Assembly: GCA_026999335.1 (NCBI GenBank)
Contig: JALTPW010000249.1
Span: forward strand, 1 to 5,079
Reading direction: 5' to 3'
DNA length: 5,079 nucleotides
Origin: Chromatiales bacterium
GTDB lineage: Bacteria; Pseudomonadota; Gammaproteobacteria; SZUA-152
Position 1 is the stretch's first letter. The number at the start of each line of letters is the position of its first letter. The notes under the pieces are model-generated. The model made no database searches. It was not told the origin of the DNA and saw only the letters and a list, made by a program, of their open reading frames with translations. This document shows positions 1-5,079 of this stretch, piece after piece. The position numbers and the translations under genes were made by a program.

Positions 1-1047
1 GTGGTCATGAACTACTTCCGTTTCATCTGTGAGGAAGTGCGCGAACTGATGGCCAGTGTCGGCGTGCGCAGCCTGCCCGAGCTGATCGGCCGCAGCGACC
101 TGCTGCAGGCCCTGCCCGGCAGCACACCGCGCCAGCAACGCCTCGACCTCTCCCCCATCCTCAGCGACGGTGGCGTGGACGCCGACAAACCGCAACACTG
201 CATCGAGCCGCGCAACCAGCCCTTCGACAAGGGTGAGCTGGCCGAGCAGATGGTCACCGACGCCATTGACGCCATTGAGAAAAAAAGCGGCGCCGGCTTC
301 CGCTACACGGTGCGCAATACCGACCGCTCCATCGGCGCACGCCTGTCCGGCGAGATCGCTGTGCGTCATGGCAATCTGGGCATGGAAGACGCACCCATCC
401 GCCTCGCACTTACCGGTACCGCCGGACAGAGCTTCGGCGTGTGGAATGCCGGCGGCCTGCACCTGTACCTGGAAGGCGACGCCAACGATTATGTGGGCAA
501 AGGCATGGCCGGCGGCAAGCTGGTGATCCGCCCGCCGGCGGGCTCCAGCTTCAAGTCCAACCAGACCACCATCATCGGCAACACCTGCCTGTACGGCGCT
601 ACCGGCGGCAAACTGTTCGCCGCCGGTAGCGCCGGCGAACGTTTCGGCGTACGCAACTCCGGCGCCCATGCGGTGGTCGAGGGCATCGGCGACCATGGCT
701 GCGAATATATGACCGGCGGCTCCATTACCGTGCTCGGCGCCACCGGGGTCAACTTCGGCGCCGGCATGACCGGCGGCTTCGCCTACGTGCTGGACGAAGA
801 TAACCACTTCGTTGATCGTCATAACCACGAATTGATCGATATCCACCGCGTCAGCACGGAAAATATGGAGGCCTACGCCAACCATCTGCGCGACACCATT
901 GAGGAATTCGTCGTCGAGACCGGCAGCGCCTGGGGTCAACATATTCTCGACAACTACTCTGACATGATCGGCAAATTCTGGTTAATAAAACCCAAGGCCG
1001 CCAGCCTCGAAGCTCTGATGGACGAACTACGCCTCGCCGCCGCCTAA
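1..1047 (+). CDS. gltB: Glutamate synthase (NADPH) large subunit GltB, C-terminal part (5' end outside window)
   Basis: GltB transfers the amide nitrogen of glutamine to 2-oxoglutarate, giving two glutamates, in the cytosolic GltB-GltD complex. Only the last 348 codons are present. The reading frame is open from base 1, so the GTG at base 1 is an internal valine codon and not a start. Residues 1-40 are the end of the FMN/3Fe-4S synthase domain (EEVRELMASVGVRSLPELIG). Residues about 135-263 are the glycine-rich right-handed beta-helix (GXGXG domain) with regularly spaced motifs such as GTAGQSFGVWNAGG, GNTCLYGATGGKLFAAG and GMTGGFAYVLD. The tail KFWLIKPKAASLEAL is typical of the family, so the C-terminus is complete and the gene ends at TAA 1045-1047. 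The full protein is normally about 1,500 residues, so roughly a quarter is visible. The amidotransferase and catalytic domains lie upstream and cannot be judged. gltD follows after a 114-bp spacer. Confidence 0.97.
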   Translation: MVMNYFRFICEEVRELMASVGVRSLPELIGRSDLLQALPGSTPRQQRLDLSPILSDGGVDADKPQHCIEPRNQPFDKGELAEQMVTDAIDAIEKKSGAGFRYTVRNTDRSIGARLSGEIAVRHGNLGMEDAPIRLALTGTAGQSFGVWNAGGLHLYLEGDANDYVGKGMAGGKLVIRPPAGSSFKSNQTTIIGNTCLYGATGGKLFAAGSAGERFGVRNSGAHAVVEGIGDHGCEYMTGGSITVLGATGVNFGAGMTGGFAYVLDEDNHFVDRHNHELIDIHRVSTENMEAYANHLRDTIEEFVVETGSAWGQHILDNYSDMIGKFWLIKPKAASLEALMDELRLAAA

Positions 1048-1060
1048 GGGTTATTGCGGA

Positions 1061-1135
1061 TTGGGGCAGGCGTAGAGCAAACGCCAGCAAACTTACGCAC
1101 ATCGTTGGGCTTAAATACTCACCCCCAACCTACAC
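1061..1135. repeat. gltB-gltD spacer with two small palindromes, possibly a degenerate dispersed repeat
   Basis: The spacer 1048-1161 holds no ORF. It contains two inverted repeats: GGCGT at 1069-1073 pairing with ACGCC at 1081-1085 across a 7-nt loop, and GTTGGG at 1104-1109 pairing with CCCAAC at 1124-1129 across a 14-nt loop. The layout of palindrome, linker AGCAAACTTACGCACAT, then a second palindrome ending in CCAACCTACA resembles, from memory, a dispersed intergenic palindrome common in Gammaproteobacteria. That resemblance is unverified. Neither hairpin is followed by a T tract, so neither looks like an intrinsic terminator. They could act as RNA processing or stability elements inside a gltBD transcript. 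Confidence 0.4.
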
Positions 1136-1161
1136 ACTTTTGGTTAGCTGTATAAAAAAAC

Positions 1162-2568
1162 ATGGCAAACGACTTTCAGTTTATTGATATCCCCCGCAGG
1201 GATCCGGAAAAAAAGCCGGCCGATGAGCGCCGTCAGGCATTCTGTGAAATCTACGGTCAATTCAACGCCGCCTCCGCTGCCGAGCAGGCCGACCGCTGTC
1301 TGGCCTGCGGCAACCCCTACTGCGAATGGCGCTGTCCGGTACACAACTACATTCCCAACTGGCTACAACTGGTGCATGAGGGGAACCTCATTGAGGCCGC
1401 AGAGATGCTGCACCGTACCAATACCCTGCCTGAAGTCTGTGGTCGCGTGTGTCCGCAGGATCGCCTCTGCGAGGGCGCCTGTACCCTCAACGACGGCTTC
1501 GGCGCGGTCACCATCGGTGCCATCGAGCGTTATATCGCCGACAAGGCCTTTGACCAGGGCTGGCGGCCGGACATGAGCGCCGTCGAGGCCACCGGCAAGC
1601 GCGTCGCGGTGATCGGCGCCGGCCCTGCCGGTCTCGGTTGCGCCGACATCCTGGTGCGCAACGGCGTCGCCCCGGTGGTCTTCGACCGCCACCCGGAGAT
1701 TGGCGGCCTGCTCACCTTCGGCATCCCTGAATTCAAGTTGGAAAAAAGCGTCGTCACCCGCCGCCGCGAAATCCTCGAAGGCATGGGCGTGGAATTCCGT
1801 CTCGGCATCGAGATCGGTCGTGACCTGCCCTTCCAGCAACTGCTGGACGAATACGATGCTGTATTCCTCGGCATGGGCACCTACACCTACATGCAGGCCG
1901 GCATCCCCGGCGAAGACCTGCCCGGCGTCCACTCCGCGTTAGACTACCTGATCGCCAACATCAACCACCACCACGGCTTCGAAAAATCCCCCCGGGACTT
2001 CATCGACATGGCCGACCAGCGCGTACTGGTACTGGGCGGTGGCGACACCGCCATGGACTGCACCCGCACGGCCATCCGCCAGAACGCCAGCAACGTCAAC
2101 TGCGCCTATCGCCGCGACGAGGCCAATATGCCCGGTTCCAAGCGTGAGGTGCTCAACGCCAAAGAAGAAGGCGTGCAATTTCTTTGGAACCGCCAGCCGG
2201 TGGAGATCGTCGGCGAGGGTAAGGTAGAAGGTGTCAAACTGGTCACCACCCGGTTGGGTGAAGCCGACGAATACGGCCGCCGCCGGCCGGAGATCGTCGC
2301 AGGCTCGGAAGAGATTGTCTGCGCCGATCGTGTGGTGGTAGCCTTTGGTTTCCGCCCCAGCCCGCAACCCTGGTTCGCCGAGTTCGGTGTCGACATCGAC
2401 GAACGCGGCCGCGTGCTGGCCCCGGCCAATGGCGAAATTCGCCATCAAACCAGCAATCCCAAGATATTCGCTGGCGGCGACATGGTGCGCGGCGCCGACC
2501 TCGTCGTCACTGCCATTTACGAAGGCCGTCAGGCCGCCGAGGGTATTTTGGATTATCTCAACGTCTAA
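1162..2568 (+). CDS. gltD: Glutamate synthase (NADPH) small subunit GltD
   Basis: GltD oxidises NADPH at an FAD and passes electrons through 4Fe-4S clusters to GltB, which makes glutamate. It is cytosolic. The 468 residues match the usual length (about 470). The N-terminal Fe-S domain has C46, C49, C54, C58 (CLACGNPYCEWRC) and C93, C97, C103, C107 (CGRVCPQDRLCEGAC), so all eight expected cysteines are present. The FAD dinucleotide fold is VAVIGAGPAG at 148-157. The NADPH fold is VLVLGGGDTAMDC at 288-300. The C-terminal FAD-contacting segment is KIFAGGDMVRGADLVVTAIYEGR at about 434-456. The start ATG at 1162 gives the family N-terminus (MANDFQFIDIPRRDPEKKP), and no better upstream start exists. 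No Shine-Dalgarno is visible: the 20 bases before the ATG are AT-rich with an A7 run. It is probably cotranscribed with gltB despite the spacer. The protein looks intact. Confidence 0.98.
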   Translation: MANDFQFIDIPRRDPEKKPADERRQAFCEIYGQFNAASAAEQADRCLACGNPYCEWRCPVHNYIPNWLQLVHEGNLIEAAEMLHRTNTLPEVCGRVCPQDRLCEGACTLNDGFGAVTIGAIERYIADKAFDQGWRPDMSAVEATGKRVAVIGAGPAGLGCADILVRNGVAPVVFDRHPEIGGLLTFGIPEFKLEKSVVTRRREILEGMGVEFRLGIEIGRDLPFQQLLDEYDAVFLGMGTYTYMQAGIPGEDLPGVHSALDYLIANINHHHGFEKSPRDFIDMADQRVLVLGGGDTAMDCTRTAIRQNASNVNCAYRRDEANMPGSKREVLNAKEEGVQFLWNRQPVEIVGEGKVEGVKLVTTRLGEADEYGRRRPEIVAGSEEIVCADRVVVAFGFRPSPQPWFAEFGVDIDERGRVLAPANGEIRHQTSNPKIFAGGDMVRGADLVVTAIYEGRQAAEGILDYLNV

Positions 2569-2589
2569 CCTGAATCCGTGGCTTCAGGT
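2568..2589 (+). other. Small hairpin directly after the gltD stop codon
   Basis: ACCTGAA at 2568-2574 pairs perfectly with TTCAGGT at 2583-2589 across an 8-nt loop, starting in the last base of the gltD stop codon. No T run follows (the next bases are CTAACTTAAGG), so it is not a convincing intrinsic terminator. It may protect the 3' end of the gltBD message, or it may be chance. Confidence 0.3.
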
Positions 2590-2603
2590 CTAACTTAAGG
2601 ATC

Positions 2604-2692
2604 TAACGCAACGACGCGAAGGCACAAAGAACGCAAAGAAAATATATTCATAAAAAACTTTGTGCCCTTTACACCTTCGCGCCTTTGCGTTG
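2604..2692. repeat. Imperfect inverted repeat filling the gltD-hemE spacer (dispersed-element type)
   Basis: The outer arms 2604-2622 and 2674-2692 are inverted copies matching at 16 of 19 positions (core AACGCAA and CGCGAAGG). Inner arms GGCACAAAG at 2621-2629 and CTTTGTGCC at 2658-2666 pair perfectly over 9 bp. The right side carries 7 extra bases (2667-2673) between its two blocks. The roughly 28-nt centre is AT-rich (AAATATATTCATAAAAAA). The sequence is built from short variants of CGCAAAG/CGCGAAGG. This composition recalls short palindromic intergenic elements scattered in many bacterial genomes, but copy number cannot be tested within one window. It encodes no protein. The right arm ends 11 bases before the hemE start, so it lies in the hemE leader. 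Confidence 0.7.
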
Positions 2693-2703
2693 AAAAACAA
2701 ACT

Positions 2704-3777
2704 ATGAGCGAATTGAAGAACGACCGTTTCCTGCGTGCCCTGCTGCGCCAGCCCGTTGATGTCACCCCGGTGTGGATGATGCGCCAGGCGGGCCGTTATC
2801 TGCCCGAATACCGCGCCACCCGCGCCAAGGCCGGTAGCTTCATGGATCTATGCCGCAATGCGGAGCTGGCCTGTGAAGTCACCATCCAGCCGTTGGAACG
2901 CTATCCGCTGGACGCCGCCATCCTGTTTTCCGACATTTTGACCATCCCCGACGCCATGGGCCTGGGCCTGACCTTCAACACCGGTCACGGGCCACAGTTC
3001 GCGCGCCCTGTACGCAGCGCCGCGGACGTAAAAAATCTGCCCATCCCCGATCCCGAGGGTGAGCTGCAATATGTCATGAATGCCGTGCGCACCATCCGCA
3101 AAGAACTCGACGGCCGTGTACCGCTGATCGGTTTCTCCGGTAGTCCGTGGACGCTCGCAACATACATGGTGGAAGGCGGTGGCAGCAAGGAATACGGCCA
3201 CATCAAAGGCATGCTGTTCGACCAGCCCGAAACCCTGCATCAGTTACTGGATAAACTGGCGCAGTCCGTCACCACCTATCTCAACGGACAAATCGCCGCA
3301 GGCGCGCAGGCCGTGCAAATCTTTGACACTTGGGGCGGCGTACTCACGCCGCGCGACTATCAGGAATTTTCACTGCACTACATGCAACAAATCGTCGATG
3401 GCCTCACCCGCGAGGCCGACGGCCGCAAAGTCCCCGTCATCCTCTTCACCAAAGGCGGCGGACAATGGCTGGACAAGATGGCCGCCACCGGCGCCGACTG
3501 TCTCGGCGTGGACTGGACCATCGATCTCAGCGATGCCCGCAAGCTCGCAGGCGACAAGATTGCCCTGCAAGGTAACATGGATCCCTGCATCCTCTATTCC
3601 AATCCCGAGCGTATCCGCGAGGAGGTCGCCAGCGTGCTGGCCAGCTACGGCAAGGGTGAGGGCCACGTATTCAACCTGGGCCACGGCATCCACCCCACCA
3701 TCGACCCGGAAAATGTCGCCGCCTTCATCAACGCGGTACACGAACTCAGCGCACCCTATCACAACCGCCAAGCCTGA
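2704..3777 (+). CDS. hemE: Uroporphyrinogen III decarboxylase HemE
   Basis: HemE removes the four acetate carboxyl groups of uroporphyrinogen III to give coproporphyrinogen III, a cytosolic, cofactor-free step of haem synthesis. The ATG at 2704 gives 357 residues (family about 354) and the expected N-terminus MSELKNDRFLRALLRQPVDV. Visible signatures are PVWMMRQAGRYLPEY at 22-36 (with R27 and R31, which bind substrate carboxylates in the family), FSDIL at 75-79 with the catalytic-site D77, GFSGSPWTLATYMVEGG at 143-159 with Y154, IFDTWGG at 206-212, FTKGGGQW at 248-255, and NLGHGIHP at 324-331 with H327. All known active-site residues appear to be present. An in-frame GTG at 2662 would add 14 residues, but these are encoded by the inverted repeat and are not family-like. 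No Shine-Dalgarno is visible before the ATG (TTGAAAAACAAACT). The gene could be read through from gltD or from a promoter in the repeat. A strong terminator follows 12 bases after the stop. Confidence 0.97.
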   Translation: MSELKNDRFLRALLRQPVDVTPVWMMRQAGRYLPEYRATRAKAGSFMDLCRNAELACEVTIQPLERYPLDAAILFSDILTIPDAMGLGLTFNTGHGPQFARPVRSAADVKNLPIPDPEGELQYVMNAVRTIRKELDGRVPLIGFSGSPWTLATYMVEGGGSKEYGHIKGMLFDQPETLHQLLDKLAQSVTTYLNGQIAAGAQAVQIFDTWGGVLTPRDYQEFSLHYMQQIVDGLTREADGRKVPVILFTKGGGQWLDKMAATGADCLGVDWTIDLSDARKLAGDKIALQGNMDPCILYSNPERIREEVASVLASYGKGEGHVFNLGHGIHPTIDPENVAAFINAVHELSAPYHNRQA

Positions 3778-3789
3778 AAGGTATAAGCT

Positions 3790-3826
3790 AAAAAAGGCAC
3801 CGTGCTTGCGCACGGCGCCCTTTTTT
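3790..3826. terminator. Bidirectional Rho-independent terminator between hemE and the convergent cytochrome gene
   Basis: The stem is GGC (3796-3798) plus CCGTGC (3800-3805) pairing with GCACGG (3810-3815) plus GCC (3817-3819). It has one A/C mismatch and a TTGC tetraloop. It is flanked by A6 on the left (3790-3795) and T6 on the right (3821-3826), so each strand shows a GC-rich hairpin followed by a U tract. It starts 12 bases after the hemE stop codon. For the minus-strand cytochrome it lies about 120 bases past the stop and can serve as terminator or as insulation against read-through. Confidence 0.92.
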
Positions 3827-3835
3827 ATTCGTCCC

Positions 3836-3851
3836 GTTTTAAGGTTAAAAC
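3836..3851. repeat. AT-rich perfect inverted repeat in the convergent spacer
   Basis: GTTTTAA (3836-3842) and TTAAAAC (3845-3851) are perfect inverted copies separated by GG. A second short palindrome, GCTTTTAAAGC, lies at 3856-3866. They sit between the terminator and the end of the cytochrome gene, where an operator would have no obvious gene to control. No function is assigned. The rest of 3827-3946 shows no ORF that I would support. Confidence 0.3.
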
Positions 3852-3920
3852 CACCGCTTTTAAAGCAGCTAAACTTATCCGTGCCGCTTCCGGCAACCAA
3901 GATAGTCGTCGCAAATCCAT

Positions 3921-3940
3921 AAAAATCCCCGAAAAACGAG
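3921..3940 (-). terminator. Weak candidate terminator just after the cytochrome gene
   Basis: On the minus strand, 7 bases after the TAG stop, CTCG and CGGG can form a 4-bp stem (one G-U pair) around a T5 loop, followed by GATTTTT. The stem is too short to be persuasive. The stronger bidirectional hairpin further on probably does the main work. Confidence 0.22.
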
Positions 3941-3946
3941 CCAAAG

Positions 3947-4948
3947 CTATTTCGTATGGCAGGTCAGACACAAGGCACTGGAGCCATGACTGACAATACC
4001 GCTAACCCCGGCATGACTGCCGACGACGCCGTTGTTAACACGCAGAAAGCTGGGGCTGAACCTTGAACCTTCACCCCCTGATGGCACCCCGTGTGGGTCA
4101 TGACAAGATGCGCACTCCACCTCGAAGCCATCGCCGCTATCGTAAAGACGCACCTCATTGGTATCGGCATAATTATTGCCGTTGGTATCAAAAAAGGCCC
4201 ATTTTCCAGGGATCGCGGTATCGGGCGGATTAAACTCCACGCCAGGCCCAAAGGTATCCGGGTACAGTATGCCAACGGGGTGGTCATTGCGCAGATCCTC
4301 GCCAATCACGAAGGCCGTGAAATCCGTCCAGCCGGTCAGTTCCGCGTTGGCTGGGTTGTGGCAGTAGTCGGCACAGGTGAGCCCCGGCCCACCCAGGGTC
4401 ATGTGTACACTCATGGGCCCCGAATTGCCCGCATCCCGCCACTGCCCCAAAAAGGACGCATTGGATGTCCCTACCTCGGTATTCCTCTGGCCACTGTTCA
4501 TGGGATCCCAACCGGAACCCGGCATGTTCAATACAGAGTCGATACTGATCGTACCGTCATGACAGGAGAGACAGGTCAGTGAACTGGGGCCGGGCACGCT
4601 GGTGGGACGCATCAAGGTCGTGGGTTTATCGTAGATCGTGTAGTTAGCCGTATTATTGACCGTGCGGTTCCACAACGGCGCATCGATTCGACTATTGGCG
4701 CCGTGCGGGGTATGGCAATACACACAGACGTCATTGTATTGGTTACGTGCGCTGGACATATAGTCATATGAATTCCAGCTGGTGGTCAAATTGTGGCGGG
4801 TATTCGCAATACTCCCGCTGGCGGTGGTTCCTGAACCTGGATCCCAGCCATCGGCACTGGCATTTGATAAAAACAATACACTAGAGAAAGTGAGAAAGAC
4901 CGCCATTCGCCATGAGCCGACGGCAGAAAAACACGTGTTCTTCAACAT
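3947..4948 (-). CDS. Secreted pentahaem c-type cytochrome, doubled-CXXCH family
   Basis: Predicted periplasmic electron-transfer protein of 333 residues; its redox partners are unknown. It starts at ATG 4946-4948, chosen because AGGGG lies 8 bases upstream and it gives a normal signal peptide (residues 1-32, SNASA cleaved before D33). A GTG at 4967-4969 would add 7 residues but has no usable ribosome site. Five haem c attachment motifs are seen: CVYCH 75-79, CLSCH 126-130, CADYCH 192-197 (three residues between the cysteines), CASCH 279-283 and CLTCH 327-331. Motifs 1-2 and 4-5 form two similar pairs (CxxCH followed by T/D-PHG, then CL[ST]CH). Candidate distal ligands include H52, H182, H223 (NDHPVG), H312 and H321. 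An EF-hand-like loop is at 254-265. There is no C-terminal membrane segment: the chain ends two residues after the last haem histidine. Codon use looks less GC-rich at third positions than in gltD/hemE. It is convergent with hemE and its upstream neighbour is not visible. Family assignment is firm; the specific role is not known. Confidence 0.9.
   Translation of the reverse strand: MLKNTCFSAVGSWRMAVFLTFSSVLFLSNASADGWDPGSGTTASGSIANTRHNLTTSWNSYDYMSSARNQYNDVCVYCHTPHGANSRIDAPLWNRTVNNTANYTIYDKPTTLMRPTSVPGPSSLTCLSCHDGTISIDSVLNMPGSGWDPMNSGQRNTEVGTSNASFLGQWRDAGNSGPMSVHMTLGGPGLTCADYCHNPANAELTGWTDFTAFVIGEDLRNDHPVGILYPDTFGPGVEFNPPDTAIPGKWAFFDTNGNNYADTNEVRLYDSGDGFEVECASCHDPHGVPSGGEGSRFSPSFLRVNNGVVGSHAGVSGIVSHGSSALCLTCHTK
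4853..4948 (-). other. Sec signal peptide coding region of the cytochrome
   Basis: Residues 1-32 comprise a basic n-region (K3, R14), a hydrophobic core MAVFLTFSSVLFL (15-27) and an AXA site, ASA, at 30-32 before D33. No lipobox cysteine is present near the cleavage site, so signal peptidase I processing is expected. Export by Sec is required for haem c attachment in the periplasm. Confidence 0.82.
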
Positions 4949-4956
4949 CAGTACAA

Positions 4957-4961
4957 CCCCT
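4957..4961 (-). promoter_or_regulatory. Ribosome binding site of the cytochrome gene
   Basis: Minus-strand AGGGG ends 8 bases before the ATG at 4948, a normal spacing. It favours this ATG over the upstream GTG at 4969, whose nearest purine block (AGGA, 4974-4971) is only one base away from it. Confidence 0.6.
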
Positions 4962-4977
4962 AACTCCACATCCTGAT

Positions 4978-4983
4978 ATTATC
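4978..4983 (-). promoter_or_regulatory. Possible -10 element of the cytochrome promoter
   Basis: Minus-strand GATAAT matches the sigma70 -10 consensus at five of six positions. It would place the transcript start about 20-25 bases before the ATG. At 16-18 bp upstream there is no recognisable -35 box (GAGGGC region), so an activator would be needed or the match is chance. The rest of 4984-5079 holds no ORF I would support. It has one inverted repeat, GACCC (5007-5011) / GGGTC (5019-5023), around an A6-C loop, whose position upstream of the candidate promoter could suit an operator. Confidence 0.25.
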
Positions 4984-5079
4984 CGACCGGTTTTATCCCT
5001 GCCCTCGACCCAAAAAACGGGTCATCGCGTACCGTTTTCCCCTTGATTACTACGCCAACTCAATTACCCCGAGTACCCC

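Noticed and set aside
1..3. GTG at base 1 as the start of gltB
   Set aside because: The translation begins inside the conserved end of the synthase domain, so the gene must continue upstream of the window.
1151..1156. TATAAA before gltD as a -10 box
   Set aside because: No -35 match exists at 16-18 bp, and the implied transcript would start at the gltD ATG itself. An A-rich translation leader is the simpler reading.
1363..1932. Long minus-strand open frame inside gltD (also 3370-3900 and 1939-2448)
   Set aside because: These are antisense shadows of GC-rich genes: low-complexity Ala/Gly/Val/Asp-rich translations with no recognisable domain, overlapping well-supported genes.
2662..2703. In-frame GTG start adding 14 residues to HemE
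   Set aside because: The added residues are encoded by the right arm of the inverted repeat, do not resemble HemE N-termini, and no ribosome site precedes the GTG. The ATG at 2704 gives the family N-terminus.
3179..3922. Plus-strand 247-codon open frame overlapping hemE out of frame
   Set aside because: It is Ser/Pro/Arg/Ala-rich, as expected from a shifted GC-rich coding frame, and it runs through the terminator hairpin.
4091..4582. Plus-strand 163-codon open frame opposite the cytochrome
   Set aside because: It is antisense to a gene with a signal peptide and five haem motifs, and it has no ribosome site or recognisable domain.
4949..4969. GTG start at 4969 adding 7 residues to the cytochrome
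   Set aside because: There is no suitably spaced ribosome site. The ATG at 4948 has AGGGG 8 bases upstream and gives a normal signal peptide.

Overview
The window reads as a stretch of a non-enteric gammaproteobacterial chromosome. The evidence is the close family resemblance of all three housekeeping proteins to proteobacterial forms, and the order gltB-gltD-hemE, which is also found in Pseudomonas and many other Gammaproteobacteria (there usually behind aroK-aroB). The large haem protein on the opposite strand suggests a lifestyle with anaerobic or versatile respiration. Genus and species cannot be read from this sequence.

Layout on the + strand: the last 348 codons of gltB (glutamate synthase large subunit, 5' end outside the window) at 1-1047; an unusually long 114-bp spacer with two small palindromes; gltD (small subunit) at 1162-2568; a 135-bp spacer mostly filled by an imperfect inverted repeat that looks like a dispersed intergenic element; hemE (uroporphyrinogen decarboxylase) at 2704-3777; then a strong hairpin terminator at 3790-3826 that has A and T tracts on opposite sides and so should work in both directions. 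Layout on the - strand: a secreted five-haem c-type cytochrome at 4948-3947 running convergently toward hemE, with its leader and possible promoter in 4949-5079.

How the genes fit together: GltB and GltD form the NADPH-dependent glutamate synthase of the GS-GOGAT ammonium assimilation route. HemE makes coproporphyrinogen III on the way to haem. The convergent cytochrome is a haem consumer, but nothing in the sequence shows a functional link to hemE beyond adjacency.

The three + strand genes are ordinary. The part that merits attention is the cytochrome: two similar haem-pair modules separated by a long insert that carries an atypical CX3CH haem motif, plus an EF-hand-like acidic loop just before the fourth haem. 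The two repeat-bearing spacers in the glt-hem region are the second point of interest. I found no tRNA, rRNA, CRISPR array, transposase or defence-type gene.
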